Both the position numbers and the translations under genes were made by a program. A stretch of 51,685 nucleotides of DNA from Scleroderma bovista (lineage: Eukaryota > Basidiomycota > Agaricomycetes > Boletales > Sclerodermataceae): assembly GCA_037178675.1 (NCBI GenBank), contig JAYMGJ010000279.1:1-51685 (forward strand), written 5' to 3'. The notes below the pieces were generated by a model. That model saw only the letters and a list, made by a program, of their open reading frames with translations. It ran no database searches and was not told where the DNA came from. Shown piece after piece: positions 30,781-41,710 of this stretch. The stretch's first letter is position 1, and each line of letters starts with the position of its first letter.

Positions 30781-33295
30781 CAGTAGAACTTCTCATAATG
30801 CATGGCGTCGGGCGGTCCAAATTCTTGATGCACTGAGGGGGGAGTGTGACAGCTGAATAATCATGTGACTACTGTGACATCCCCTTATCTCCGAACCACC
30901 TTCCCAACGTTGCCTGCTTCAATCGCGCTGACTCCATCCGTCTCAGCTCAATTCTAAGCTTCCTTACACTCCTTGAGACGCCAAGGGAAGTTTCGAGTGT
31001 CCCATACTTGATGGACATGCGCTCCATCTTCTCGCACAATTGAATCACTTGACTCAGCTCCATCTCTGGTTCTGAGTCATGATCCTCTTCAGGTTCGTCG
31101 TCGACTTCCATCACCTCACCTCGTCTAACTGCCATCTCGTGATTCACCTGGGCCACAATTTCACCATCCCCATTCTCGAACCTGTACATGGAATCTCCAA
31201 CCTCCAGCTCCTCGACAGGATTCAGCATCTCCTCCAATGTAAGTGGTGTTCCAATAATTCGTTTGCGGTCCCTGAGGCTATTCACGGCATTTGATAGGTC
31301 CGTTTCAGCTTCGAAAAGCTGCGGGAGGTCTGAGGATGCCGCAAGTGGAGTTGGGAGTTGGGAAATGTGCGTCACGGAGAGTTGACCAATTGAGCATCCA
31401 AAAATGGGAACGGTGAGGTGGTCAAGGCCTTCCAGCGCCTTCTCGACATTATTTTCAGCATCCATGACGATTTTGAGAGCTGGATCCCAATCAGTTGCAG
31501 TGTAGGAAGATCCAAGAAGGTCCTGGAGCTGTTTCTCGACTTCAGGGAGGCGCATTTCATCTGATATCGCAAATTCTCGAACAAGAATCCAAGCGGCAGT
31601 GTTCCCCGTTGGAAATGGGGCAAGTGGTATGCCTACGGCGGGTGCAGCTGTGATAGGACTGATTTCAGGATCCAGCTGGATCTTCGTGTGATTCCAGCAA
31701 TTTATGATGGTCGAGGGCTTCACCTTGTTCCAAGCCTCGACCACCAGGAGCATTGCTTCACGTAAATCAATTTTGTAGATGTCCCGCTCTCCAGCATCAT
31801 CAAGTTCCATTGCCCGCAAGCAGAATGCATGATGGTAGAGTGCCTTTGTTGTACGGATAATCCCAGCATCGCAGGGCTGAACATATGATGTCAGGTTTGG
31901 CTTGAAATATTCAACATGGATGTTGTGGGGTTCGTAGTCAACAAAATGCCCAGAAAAATTGTCGATGAGCAGGCAGATGTTCCTATGCTGCTGACGCATC
32001 CGGATGTCAAGAGACTTGAGCCACCTGTTTGGTAGAAAGTTAGCCTAGCATTTGTGCAATAACCTTATTTCGTACTCCTCAAACAGGACCATGGTCATCC
32101 AAGCCTTTTTATTGCTATGGTAATAAAGTCCCAGAGATTCAGGTGATGCATTCTTGAAGCATCGAGGCTTTGCATACTTCCCAATAAAAAGGATAGGGAG
32201 CTTTTCACTTCCATCTGCATTACAGGCAAGTCCCATTGTGATTCGGAATTTATCCTGCTTCTTTCCACTCATTTGCTGTGTTGCGAGACCACGATCTGGT
32301 GGCGCACTGTCATAAATGATTGTCAATGGCATTCATTGGAATTCATGGTGACTTACAAGGCAAACAAACTTGTCTCGTCAAAATTAAAACGATCTTTTGG
32401 GGCATACTTGGCCAAGATGGACCTGAGACGAGTCCTTTCTGCCTCCACAGCAACCAAGTCCACTGATGCTGCCTCGCCGTGCCTGCGATACTCTCGGAGA
32501 CCATATGCTCTCTTGAAACTATCAAGCCACCGATCACCTTTCAACCGCTCCGCATCAGGCACACTGAATTGCTCTTCAAACTTTGCACGCTTGGCAACAA
32601 GCATAGGTCCATTTACTGTCTCTCTCTTTTCTTCCATATGCTTGACCCATAGAAATAAAGCTCGATCAACATCTGGGCGTGTGACTATACGTGGCCGTTT
32701 GGAGGACAATGCATTCGGAAATTCATTGACACGTTGTTCTAGGCTCTTCCTGTCTCGAAGCCTTCGAGACAATGTTGACTGGTTAAATATGAGTGCACCT
32801 TCATGACGGGTTTTGAAGTGCTCAACAATGGCATCCTGGGACTGGCCTGGATGAGCATCAATGTAGGCAAACACAACAATCCAGTCGTGCAGAGTAAGAT
32901 TCGAGCGTTGTTGGGTTTCGACACTTTTTGCTGAGCTCTTTGCGTTATCCCCATTTGGGGCTGCTTCAACTCTGGGCTTCCGGGGTTTGTACGGCGCATG
33001 ATTGAGTCGAGGTTTGCGTTTACGCTCTGGCCCGGGGAAGCCTTGTTCCATGGAGAAAAGAAGCAGCGAGGTTAAGGCTTACTTTATGCGTCAAAACCCA
33101 TCTGGGGATTTTTTTGTTGCTTAAGTAATTGCTAACATGGTAGATATTGTGCCCTGATAATGCATATTTACGCCAAAATAATCATTGATTATGTGGTATG
33201 CACGGTCCCCTGCCGCCCAACTCGGGCAGAGCCTAAACCTCATGCATTGGGAGAATCATGCACCGGGAAGTTATGCGTTACGAGAAGTTCTACTG
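30781..33295 (-). mobile_element. Pogo-like (Tc1/mariner superfamily) DNA transposon, apparently complete
   Basis: 2515 bp bounded by inverted repeats: CAGTAGAACTTCTCATAAT at 30781 and its complement ...TTACGAGAAGTTCTACTG ending at 33295, about 24 bp with two mismatches. TA flanks both ends (30779-30780 and 33296-33297), the target duplication of this superfamily. One spliced transposase gene fills the element. It lies in the end module of FB4, so it is younger than FB4. Confidence 0.92.
30869..33051 (-). CDS. Pogo/Tigger-like transposase (CENP-B HTH, DDE_1)
   Basis: Exons 33051-32357, 32306-32064 and 32024-30869 sum to 2094 nt, giving 697 residues without internal stop. The introns are 50 bp (GTAAGT...CAG) and 39 bp (GTTATT...CAG). 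The N-terminal basic stretch (GPERKRKPRLNHAPYKPRK) precedes a psq/CENP-B-type helix-turn-helix (LTLHDWIVVFAYIDAHPGQS...STLSRRLRD) and a Tc5-type HTH (RALFLWVKHMEEKRETVNG...LDSFKRAYGL). The DDE_1 core shows FDETSLFAFAPPDRG, LLIDNFSGH and LTSYVQPCDAGIIRTTKALY, giving the three acidic residues. A long acidic C-terminal tail (MEVDDEPEEDHDSEPEM) follows. It should bind the TIRs and cut and paste the element. It may be active. Confidence 0.9.
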
Positions 33296-33297
33296 TA

Positions 33298-33480
33298 TAT
33301 AGTATTTACTCTTTGTACTGTAGGGAATTAATATAAATTGATTGACACAAACATTGTATGAATTAAGGTGATCAAAAGGTACAAGCAGCAAAGGTATGGG
33401 TACTACTGTGAGCACTCTAGAACAGTCTGGGACAGTGCTGGGACAGTCTGTGCTAACCTACCCAGTTAGGTACCTTGTTG
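33298..33480. repeat. FB4 right end module
   Basis: The reverse complement reads CCTTAATTCATACAATG, AATCAATTTATATTAATT and CTACAGTACAAAGAGTAAAT, matching the FB3 end module at 16740-16815. GTCTGGGACAGTGCTGGGAC follows, an outer-array type sequence. Confidence 0.7.
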
Positions 33481-33542
33481 GGAGAGCTGGGGTTCTGGGG
33501 CAGCTGTACTGGACAGGGGAGGGTTGGTTTGCTGATGAGTTC

Positions 33543-34232
33543 TGTCAGAACCGTTTCCTCCGACGAACTCCGACGCAAGCGGAGTTAAGTGCGAAGGGTT
33601 GTCGACGACAGGTGGAGGAGATGCGGAAGGGTTTGAGGACTTGGCTTCAGCGTATGTGCTGCGCCCTTGCGATACCTGCGTCCTCGTATTTCGGAGGACT
33701 AAGGGACAGAGAGACGGAGGTCCGACGAAGGTCGGAGTTGCCAGAAGGCAAAGGAGACAGAGGAGGGCAGAGGAGAGTTCGCGGGAGGTATTCAAGCTGA
33801 TATTCGAACTGAGGGACAATCCCCTCAGCGTGCGGAGTACTTATACTTTACATCGGGAATGTACAGTAACCGAGAAGCGGAGAGAAACACAGCGGAGACG
33901 TAGGTAAGAGTCTGCAGATGACAAATGGATGAGTAACATACACGGAACGGAGATCAGTGATAAGCGTAACGGATCAAAAGGTTAACGGATCACAGCTATG
34001 AGTAATCATATCTAATCTAAAACGGGAACAAAGGAAACAGGAACAGAGACGGAACGGAAGCATACGATAACCGGAGGCATAGGCGCGGAACTATATACCA
34101 AAAGGAGACAGAGCGTCAATAGTCGGAGCGGAGATGGATACATAGCGTCGGAGGTGTGCGATTACGATCGGACTTGAGTTTACAACAGACTAGAGGCCTT
34201 GCGGAGTCACGAGGCGTCACGTGGTCGTGACA
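33543..34232 (-). repeat. Solo Ty3/gypsy-type LTR
   Basis: 690 bp; on the minus strand TGTCACGACCACGTGACG ... GAAACGGTTCTGACA. AGTTC flanks both sides (33538-33542, 34233-34237), a perfect 5-bp duplication. An AGTATAAGTACTCCGC promoter-like site lies inside, similar to the AGTATAAGTACTCTG of the LTR at 48899. There is no internal region. ORFs on either strand are not supported. Confidence 0.87.
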
Positions 34233-34237
34233 AGTTC

Positions 34238-34890
34238 CAAAAGCCATCAATCATGTTCCTCTGCTGTCTCGCCCTCACTGTCTTCCTCAATATAACCCTC
34301 AATCCTCCCATCCATCCCAAAACTGAACTCCTGGTCCATAGCGACATGGAATGGCCTTGGATGTCGCACTGCAACACTGTCGCAATATCAATTGTGGATC
34401 AGAGAGATGAAGAGTTGAAGCTTCGCTTGGACATGGCGGCTTATGTCATGAAGCCCCATGGTTTTTCCAGTGGGTTTTTCACTGAGATTTCTCCCGTGAC
34501 TCTGCTACCAAACTGGCTCTAAGGATCTTATGCTTATTCAGTGGATATCCAGTTCCAATTACCCAATTCATATTACTACTCTTTGACATTGATTGGCAAG
34601 CTCTTGTCATTCTCTTATTACTTTTAGTTTCCCTTCCCACACCACTCTCTTTGCTTGCCCCTGGGCTGTAGGGTATAAAGTCAATACTATTTGTTTGTCA
34701 TAGTCTCAGTCTTTTCCTGAATACCAGTTACCATTGCTAGGTGATTGTTTTCAGCTTGAGAAGATTCTGTTGTGACCACATTAGAGATTAGCTACCTCTA
34801 TCATCGTTACACCTGCAGATTGGCGAGGAAATGGTTAAAGTTTAAACCATGATATGACATCCCTACGTTGTCCTGAGTCAGGATGGTACT
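34238..34890. other. Unassigned stretch, possibly LTR and leader remnant
   Basis: The ORF at 34199-34522 begins inside the LTR and has no recognised domain. Further on, a GGGTATAAAG box (34673) and TTACACCTGCAGATTGGCG (34805) recall a retroelement promoter and a leader with primer-site-like TTGGCG, but no second end could be set. Confidence 0.3.
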
Positions 34891-34898
34891 AAACATTA

Positions 34899-35874
34899 AT
34901 GATTGCAGGCATCGATGCCGGCCTACTAGACCTCATTTGCCAGGTGGAGATTCACATTGAGTTCATGTCATTGGCAGTGAGAAAAGCGATCAAGAATGGG
35001 GAGTGGCCATGCACACTGGGCGATTATGTATCGAACACGAAGATGAAACAGGTGGCTGAGGCGTGTGTGCGGACACATGGTGAGTTGCTGTTGTTATTTA
35101 TTACCTTTGTTTCGCCTGGGCCTGCCAGAGTTCGGGTAGATGATTGTGATTTTGTGATACAGACAATCTGCGGACACAGTTTTCGGAAGCAGAGAAGGTG
35201 GTAGGGACATTGATGAATGGGACTGACTCTGTCTGTACCATTGTGGCGAACACCAAGTGAGTGGGGGTATGTTTTTTTTATCACTACAGCACATTGAAAT
35301 GCAACCAGAGTCATTGAGGAAGCGGAGAGTTCAGTTAGGTGGTTCCACGAAGCCTATGTCAAGGCCCTGGAGGTCGCAGCCACCCCTGAAAGCCCTGCGA
35401 GCGACACCAATACCCTCATGTGACACTGATCTTGGTCTGTACAGAAACCCCCAGAACTCAAGTATGTAGCTCGATAATCAATAACGTTCTCAGATGCCAG
35501 GTAGAAATTATTATTCAAGATAAGGTGTATATCATCACCTGATGCTAGTAAATGGCTAACATGCTTTAGAACCGGTGGAAAGTATATAGGGGAGAGGTGC
35601 ATGACCAGCTGCCATTCAACACCAAATGGATGGAAGGTCCTGTTCCTACCATTGATTTTTTGCCACAGGTGGGAAACACCAAGCATATTCGCTGGAAAGG
35701 GAAGATCAAAGAAGAACTGGCCACCGAAAAAGATGACAAAACTTACCCGCCATGGGTTTCAAGTAGTTCAAGTAGTTCAGGTAATTTGAGTAATTCGCCA
35801 GCGTCACATCAAGCGGTTGAGCCATGTGGGATGCCTGATTTGGATGCCTTGCCCACATGGCCGTGCTGTAATTG
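34899..35874 (+). pseudogene. Intron-containing gene fragment of unknown function
   Basis: Exons: 34899-35080 (GIDAGLLDLICQVEIHIEFM...QVAEACVRTH), intron 35081-35159 (GTGAGT...ACAG), 35160-35257 (LRTQFSEAEKVVGTLMNGTD), intron to 35305, 35306-35412 (VIEEAESSVRWFHEAYVKAL), a stop at 35420-35422, then after another intron 35571-35874 (NRWKVYRGEVHDQLPFNTKW...CGMPDLDALPTWPCCN). Helical and probably coiled, ending in a serine run. The 5' part is missing. I recall similar text in repeated agaricomycete proteins but cannot assign a family. Confidence 0.5.
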
Positions 35875-36106
35875 ACGTTTGACATGGGAGAAGTACGAAA
35901 AATCAGTGAAAATGTGATATTGTGGACACTAAATGTCATGCCTCTTGTGTGACATGGCAAACATGTGCAAACAAACCACTTTTCCTACTGTGGGGGAAGT
36001 GGGCACTCAGAAATCAATAGTGGGCGAAACAATTTCAATACAGGCTGCCAATACAACTGAGTGATTAGATACCCTTCCCCTGCAGCCCTGTATTTGACTC
36101 AATTTG

Positions 36107-36352
36107 ACTCAAGTGGTAAATGAAGCCACTATATGTTGGAACTTAAGATGCTTATGCTATTTGAAAGGGTTAATTCACTCAGTTGGCTGAACTACTGCAG
36201 CAATACATCAAAATCAGATCATTACTATTGACTCAAGTGGTAAATGGAGCTACTATATGTCGGAAATTGAGATGCTTATGCTATTCTGAAGGGTTGATTC
36301 ACCCTTGGCTGTACTACTGCAGCAACACATTGAAACCAAAATCATTACTGAT
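36107..36352 (+). repeat. 124-bp tandem duplication
   Basis: ACTCAAGTGGTAAATGAAGC at about 36107 recurs as ACTCAAGTGGTAAATGGAGC at about 36231. Both copies contain CTACTGCAGCAA and GATGCTTATGCTAT. It lies just upstream of the Helitron gene and may be part of its 5' leader. Confidence 0.75.
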
Positions 36353-36403
36353 TACCAATGTATGTGACAATGCTGCTCATACATTTCACAAAACTAATGA
36401 GAG

Positions 36404-38466
36404 ATGGTAAATAGGGCATCCCCTCCAACTTCACCTCAACGAGCACAAAGTGCTGGCTGTCAAGCTGAGCGTGACCAACATGTTATGGACTCACCACCAT
36501 CTCACCGGCAGCCCCATCCTCCCATTATACCACCCAATGCACCTTCCACATCATTGGTAAGTGTGATAATTTAAATTTTCATTTTCACATTCTGATAATA
36601 TTCAATGTAGAACCACGCTCCTGTACCAGTTGGCCTATATCCAGGTCTTCCCCGAAATGTTATTGAACACCATGAGGTTCAGCAGGCATGGCGAGCACAA
36701 CATTTTCAGTCATTTGTGGGTGCTCAGCCTGGACAAAGGTGGGACTTTGATGCCGAGCTAATGCATCAATTTCAACATGCTCACAATGAGCAGCAAAGAA
36801 ATCGTGCCAATGGTCGGCAAAAGCATAATGCACAAGCAGAGATTCCAGTGCCTGCTCCAGCTGCAAATTCCAATGTCTTTGCTGATGCTCAACATGGGCA
36901 ATTCAATGCACAATTTCATCAGCACATAATCAACTTTGAAGCAGAAACAGAAGTGCAGAATAATGGTGCATTGTATGCAGAGCAGGCACGAAGGGAAGAG
37001 TTGCAATGTGACTTGCTTGCCCAGCAGCAAGTAGCACAGCAGCAAATGTTGAATGTTCAACTTGAACTGGCCCAACGATCATATGCTCATCAAGAGCAAC
37101 TTCAAGTCCTGGCTGATCAGGAAAGAGAACACCAGGCTATAGAAATGCTTTGTTGTCAACATGAGGCAGAAGCTGCACATGAACAACGAGAACAGGAGAT
37201 GCTTTGTCGCCAACATGAGGCAGAAGCTGCACATCAACAACAAGCACAGGAGATGCTTCGTTGCCAACATGAGGCAGAAGTTGCACATCAATGACAAGAA
37301 CAGGAGATGCTTCATCACCAACATGAGGCAGAAGCTGCATGTCAACGACAAGAACAGGAGATGCTTCATTGCCAACATGAGGCAGAAGCTGAATGTCAAT
37401 GACAGGAACTTGAGGTGCTTCATCGCCAACAGGTGTTGGAGCAGGAATTGGCAACTCAACAGAGGCGGGAACAGGAACAACATCATCTCAATGAGCTCTA
37501 TCAGGAATATGGGCCTCAATCTGCAGAACAGCATGCAGAGGACCAGGCAAGAAATCAGGACAACCATCCTAATAATCCTAATGAAGGGTTTCCTCACAAT
37601 GATCCTGTTCCTCCTAATGAACCACATGTTCCAGTCCCTCAACCATCACCCCCTCCCTCACCCCCTCCTCGGCGGCAACCACTTCCTCCAGGTGGCAGGC
37701 CCTATCATGAGCCCATAACAAAAAACGATCTTGGTGCTATGAGTGTGGAATGCCAGCATTGTCATGCACTACACTTTGACTGTGAAAAGCTCAGTAAATC
37801 AACTCGAAATAATATAGTCTTTGGCATGTGCTGCCTGGAGGGATTGGTACGACTTCCTCCTTTCCCTCAATGGCCAGTGACACTTCAGAACTTATTCCAA
37901 AATCACCACTTTCGTGAGCATATTCGACAATATAACAGCTCACTTGCATTTACCTCTCTGGGTGTCGAGGTTGATCATCATACTGTACAAGGCTCTGGCC
38001 CTGCAGCCTTTCACATTCATGGTGCTCTCTATCATCTGATGGGCAGTCTTATACCAGCAGAAGGTCGAGAACCATCTTATGCACAGCTGTACATTTACGA
38101 CCCTCAGGAGGCTACCAATTGTCATACTCGAAGAAACCCACAGCTTCAACATGCAGTCTTACAAGAGTTGCATGACATGCTTACAAATCTTCATCCATAT
38201 GTTCAAGTATACAAGCAAGCTTACCAAGTCATGCAGGAGAAACCTCCTGAACAACACACTGATGTTCGTGTGCAACTGCATTTTAGCCCTGGGACAGATG
38301 GTCGACGATACAATCTGCCTACGACAGATGAAATTGCTGCAATCATTCCTGGAGATGATACAGAAGCAATCAATGAGCATCGTGAAATTGTGCTCCACTT
38401 GCAAGGTGGTGGTCTGCGAAGAATTAGCCACCTTCACCAGTCATATTCAACTCTACACTATGTCTT
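36404..38466 (+). pseudogene. Helitron Rep/helicase, N-terminal part
   Basis: Exon 1 36404-36556 (MVNRASPPTSPQRAQSAGCQ), intron 36557-36610 (GTAAGT...TAG), exon 2 from 36611. A glutamine/glutamate-rich coiled coil holds five repeats of 18 residues (EMLxxQHEAEAAHQQxxQ, 37140-37410), then a Pro-rich spacer. The Helitron zinc-like region is CQHCHALHFDC...GMCCLEGLVRLPPFP (37750-37870), then FTSLGVEVDHHTVQGSGPAAF, HIHGALYHLMGSLIP and LQGGGLRRISHLHQSYSTLH. TGA at 37292 and 37400 replace the CGA present in sister repeats. The gene is cut after HYV by a solo LTR; removing the LTR and one GTCTT restores the frame. Confidence 0.88.
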
Positions 38467-39091
38467 TGTCAAGACTGGTTCTTCACCGACCTGATCTCTA
38501 TGAGGGGTCTGGGGGTCAGGGGTTGGTCTAGCGGTAAGACCAAGATGCTATGTAGCGTAGTCGCGCTTCCCGAGTATTAGGAAGGCTGACCAAGGGTTAT
38601 ACAGAGAGTCCGAGGGTAAATGGTCTACGACTGAGTACTTGTACGAGGGCAGAAGCAGAGAGCACGAAGAGAGAACAGAGGAGAAGTATCTTCTTCGATA
38701 TTTGAACTGAAACTACAACAGACTGAGTATCTAAGTATTTATACTGAGTGGAATGGATGAGGCGATGTACGGGAAGTCGGGATTACTGACGAACAACGAG
38801 CGCAGTCATGCTGCACGCTAAGTAAGTATGGTAAGTGCGATAACCGGATTACCGATAGGTATTATATTAGTAATGCAACAGGACGGGAACGTACAGTAAC
38901 CGGAAACGAGAAAGGAAACATATTAGGTAATAGTACAGAGAGACAGATCGGACAACACGCTCACCGATCGGTGGCGATACAGGACAGACAGAGAGAAACG
39001 GAAAAGGGAGTACATACAATAAACAGGTGGCGAACGCATGGACGTAATCAGACAACAGGGTACAGGGTGATTGGGTGTCATGGTCATGACA
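38467..39091 (-). repeat. Solo gypsy-type LTR inside the Helitron gene
   Basis: 625 bp, TGTCAAGACTGG ... GGTCATGACA on the plus strand. GTCTT flanks both sides (38462-38466, 39092-39096), a perfect 5-bp duplication. The minus-strand start TGTCATGACCATGAC and an inner CAGTATAAATACTTAG set its orientation and relate it to the LTRs at 33543 and 48899. Confidence 0.9.
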
Positions 39092-40109
39092 GTCTTGCTG
39101 TTTCCTCAAGGAGAGGAGGGATGGCACCTCAACATCCCTCTTCAAAATATACATGTCACCAGGTCAAAATATGTCACACAGACCCTATACTATGCTTTTC
39201 GACTACACACTCGACCCCCAGAAATCAATCCGAGCAATATCTTTTGTGGTGGAAGGCTTTTTCAACAATATGTTTGTGATGCTTGGGCTTCTGTAGAACA
39301 AAGCAAGCTCACTTGGGTCTTCAATAATCAGAAGAAGATTTGATCTGAACTCTACGGTGGACTACAAGATTGTCTAGCTCAAGACCCTAATCTTGACCTC
39401 CATGACACTGGCCATAGTGTCGTTCTACCATCATCCCACTCTGGAAGCCCATGTTACATGCAGCAGCTGTTGCAAGACTCGCTTGCAATCTGTCATGATT
39501 GTAAAAAACCTGATTTGTTTTTGACAATGACTGCAAACCCAACCTGGCCAGAAATTGCTGACAATCTTCTTCCAGGCAAGTATGTTTTATTTTTATATTT
39601 GAATTTTCCACTCACATGCATTATAACCAATAGGTCAGACAGCAGTGGATCAACCTAACTTGGTAGCCTGTGTATTTTATCAGAAGCAGCAGGCTTTGCT
39701 TCAGATGATTCGAAAAGGCTATTATGGAGCTGTGGCTGGATTGGTGTACACCATCGAGTATCAAAAACGAGGACTTCCTCATATGCATCTTCTTATCTTT
39801 TTGGAAGATGAAGACAAGATTTGGGTCATTGAGCAAATTGATGCATTCATATCTGCTCAGATACCTGATCCAGTCATGCATCCTCAATTGTATGAGGCAG
39901 TCTCCAAATACATGGTCCATAACTGCTCTCCACAGCGCTGTGTGGAGAATGGAAAATGCAAGAAGTACTTTCCAAAGTCTTTTTGCGAGCAGACAGTCAT
40001 GAAGGATGATGGATATCTGGAGTATGCTCAACCTAACAATGGCTGTACCATCCAGAAGGTCATCAATAACGATGCTGAAGTCTACACAAATGAACATATG
40101 GTTCCCTAT
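39092..40109 (+). pseudogene. Helitron Rep/helicase, Rep part
   Basis: Continues as LLFPQGEEGWHLNIPLQN, then TRPPEINPSNIFCGGRLFQQYVCD, AICHDCKKPDLFLTMTANPTWPEI. A GC-AG intron (39576-39633) interrupts between LLP and GQTAVDQPNLV. The HUH motif of rolling-circle Rep proteins is RGLPHMHLLIFLE (39770). The PQRCVENGKCKKYFPKSFCE cysteine region and NNDAEVYTNEHMVPY follow. TGA at 39341 (KKI*SEL) fits a lost CGA. The gene is cut at 40109 by the gypsy element and resumes at 49528. Confidence 0.88.
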
Positions 40110-40501
40110 TGTTATGACCATGTCCAACTCTGGATCTCATCTGGTTACTCCAGTCACATCGCAGCCCTACGGCTCAACTCCGGTCACTCGTCACTTACTC
40201 CGGTCATGGTCGTGCAGATATGCTTCTGCTAACTACGACCCTTGGTCTAGTCTGCATCCAGTCCTTACCACACTTCCCCATCTACCCTGCCTGTTCGTGA
40301 GTTCTCCGTGTTCTCGATATATCCTGCACCTTGTATCATTTTCACTGGACCTAGTTTATTTTCACCAGTCCTGACTTTATTTTCATCAGACCTGATCTAT
40401 CCCTTACTCCGGTCGTCCTTTGTCCGCCATTAGGCTGTTTACTTGTCACCATAAATACCTGTCCCTAGTTCTTATTTAGTATAAGTACTCTGTAGATTAT
40501 C
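40110..40501 (+). repeat. Gypsy 5' LTR, truncated
   Basis: 392 bp aligned without gaps to 48899-49290. The last 232 bp of the LTR, the primer site and the start of Gag are deleted at 40502. About 21 differences from the 3' LTR by eye, all but one transitions and most at CpG. Confidence 0.9.
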
Positions 40502-41710
40502 GGATCCGTTTCCGGTGACGGCTTCCCCTACCATCGTGACTCCACTCCAGAGCGTCGTGAACCCAGTCGATTCCAATGGTTCGGCCCTGAGGATGGTCCT
40601 GGAGATGATCCGGATGACCCCGGAGATGGCGACAACAACAACAACAACAACAAGTTTGTTGACGCCCCGGAAGAGCTAGACCCTGGTCTAGCTGTTTTCC
40701 ACAATCTAGCCATCGCTGTCAATCACTTCTCCTGCTCTTCCCACCAGACCAATGACTCCTCCTCCTCCTCCCGTGCCAAAGTCCATGAACCAGACACCTT
40801 CGACGGTACGGACCCCAAAAAGCTCAGGACCTTCTTGATCCAGTGCGAACTCTGCTTCCAGGATCGAGCCAAGGCATTCCGCCTTGACAGGGCAAAGGTA
40901 ACTTTCGCCCAGTCATATCTAAAAGGGATGACCTTAGAATGTTTCAAACAGGATCTCCTGAACTCTGGTGATCCAGCTGACCGTCCATGCTGGATGGATA
41001 GCTGGGTCCATTTCGTCGCCGAACTACAGAGTACGTTCGGACCTCACGACCCCATCGCCAATGCCGAGCACCAGCTCAAACACCTCCAGATGAAGGATGC
41101 ACACTGCATTACGCAGTATATTGTGGACTTCAACTGACTCGCCTCCCAGGTCCAGGACTATGGAGATGGCGCGCTCCGCTGCCTGTTCTACTCTGGACTT
41201 CTGGATCATCTGAAAGACGAGATTGCTTGAGTCGGCAAGCCCCTGACTCTCCATGGACTCCAGGCACTATGCCAGGAGATTGATGCGCGCTACTGGGAGC
41301 ACAAAGACAAGATTGCTCATACCACAAAGAGTCAGTCCACCTCGTCCCCAGCTAAGACCTCCGACTCCAGAGGCAACTCACCCAAGTCCAGCAAGGAAAA
41401 ATCCAAGTCTGGCAACACCTCTAGCTCTGCCACTGCTGGGTCGTCCAAAATGACCAGCAATCCATCCTCTTCCAGTTCCACCAGACTGGACCTCACCAAC
41501 AAGCTTGGTAAGGATGGAAAGCTCACCGCCAATGAGCGAAAGTGGCAACTAGACAACAACCTCTGCATGTTCTGCAGAGGTACCGGTCATTTTGTGGACA
41601 ACTGTCCAAAAAAGACCAAAAAGGCCAAAGCTCGCGCTGCGGCCATCGCTGCTGAGTCCAGTAAGACAGACTCAAACTTGGGTGCCAACTCCAAGTCAAA
41701 AAAAAAGTAA
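40502..41710 (+). pseudogene. Gypsy Gag
   Basis: Frame 2, N-terminus missing. An acidic start (WFGPEDGPGDDPDDPGDGD) and a polyAsn run precede the capsid region EPDTFDGTDPKKLRTFLIQC, FAQSYLKGMTLECFKQ and AELQSTFGPHDPIANAEHQL. A Ser/Lys-rich linker and the knuckle CMFCRGTGHFVDNC (CX2CX4HX4C, near 41565) follow. TGA stops at 41135 and 41228 both fit lost CGA. Ends with TAA 41708-41710 right after an A run. Confidence 0.87.
41698..41710 (+). promoter_or_regulatory. Putative -1 frameshift site between Gag and Pol
   Basis: Nine A then G then TAA, giving an A-AAA-AAG heptamer immediately before the Gag stop. Gag is in frame 2 and Pol in frame 1, and Pol is open from 41707 (VSSSQPSTQ...) into the protease. 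This fits programmed -1 slippage as known in gypsy elements. Confidence 0.6.

Noticed and set aside
33396..33907. ORFs in and around the LTR at 33543-34232 as possible Gag
   Set aside because: They lie across the LTR and its target duplication, with no capsid or zinc-knuckle motif.
37079..37642. Minus-strand ORF of 187 residues with Leu/Phe/Cys repeats
   Set aside because: Antisense of the 54-bp coiled-coil repeats of the Helitron gene.
38971..39279. ORF crossing the LTR/Helitron border
   Set aside because: A chance frame through the solo LTR; the true Helitron reading is a different frame restored by removing the LTR.
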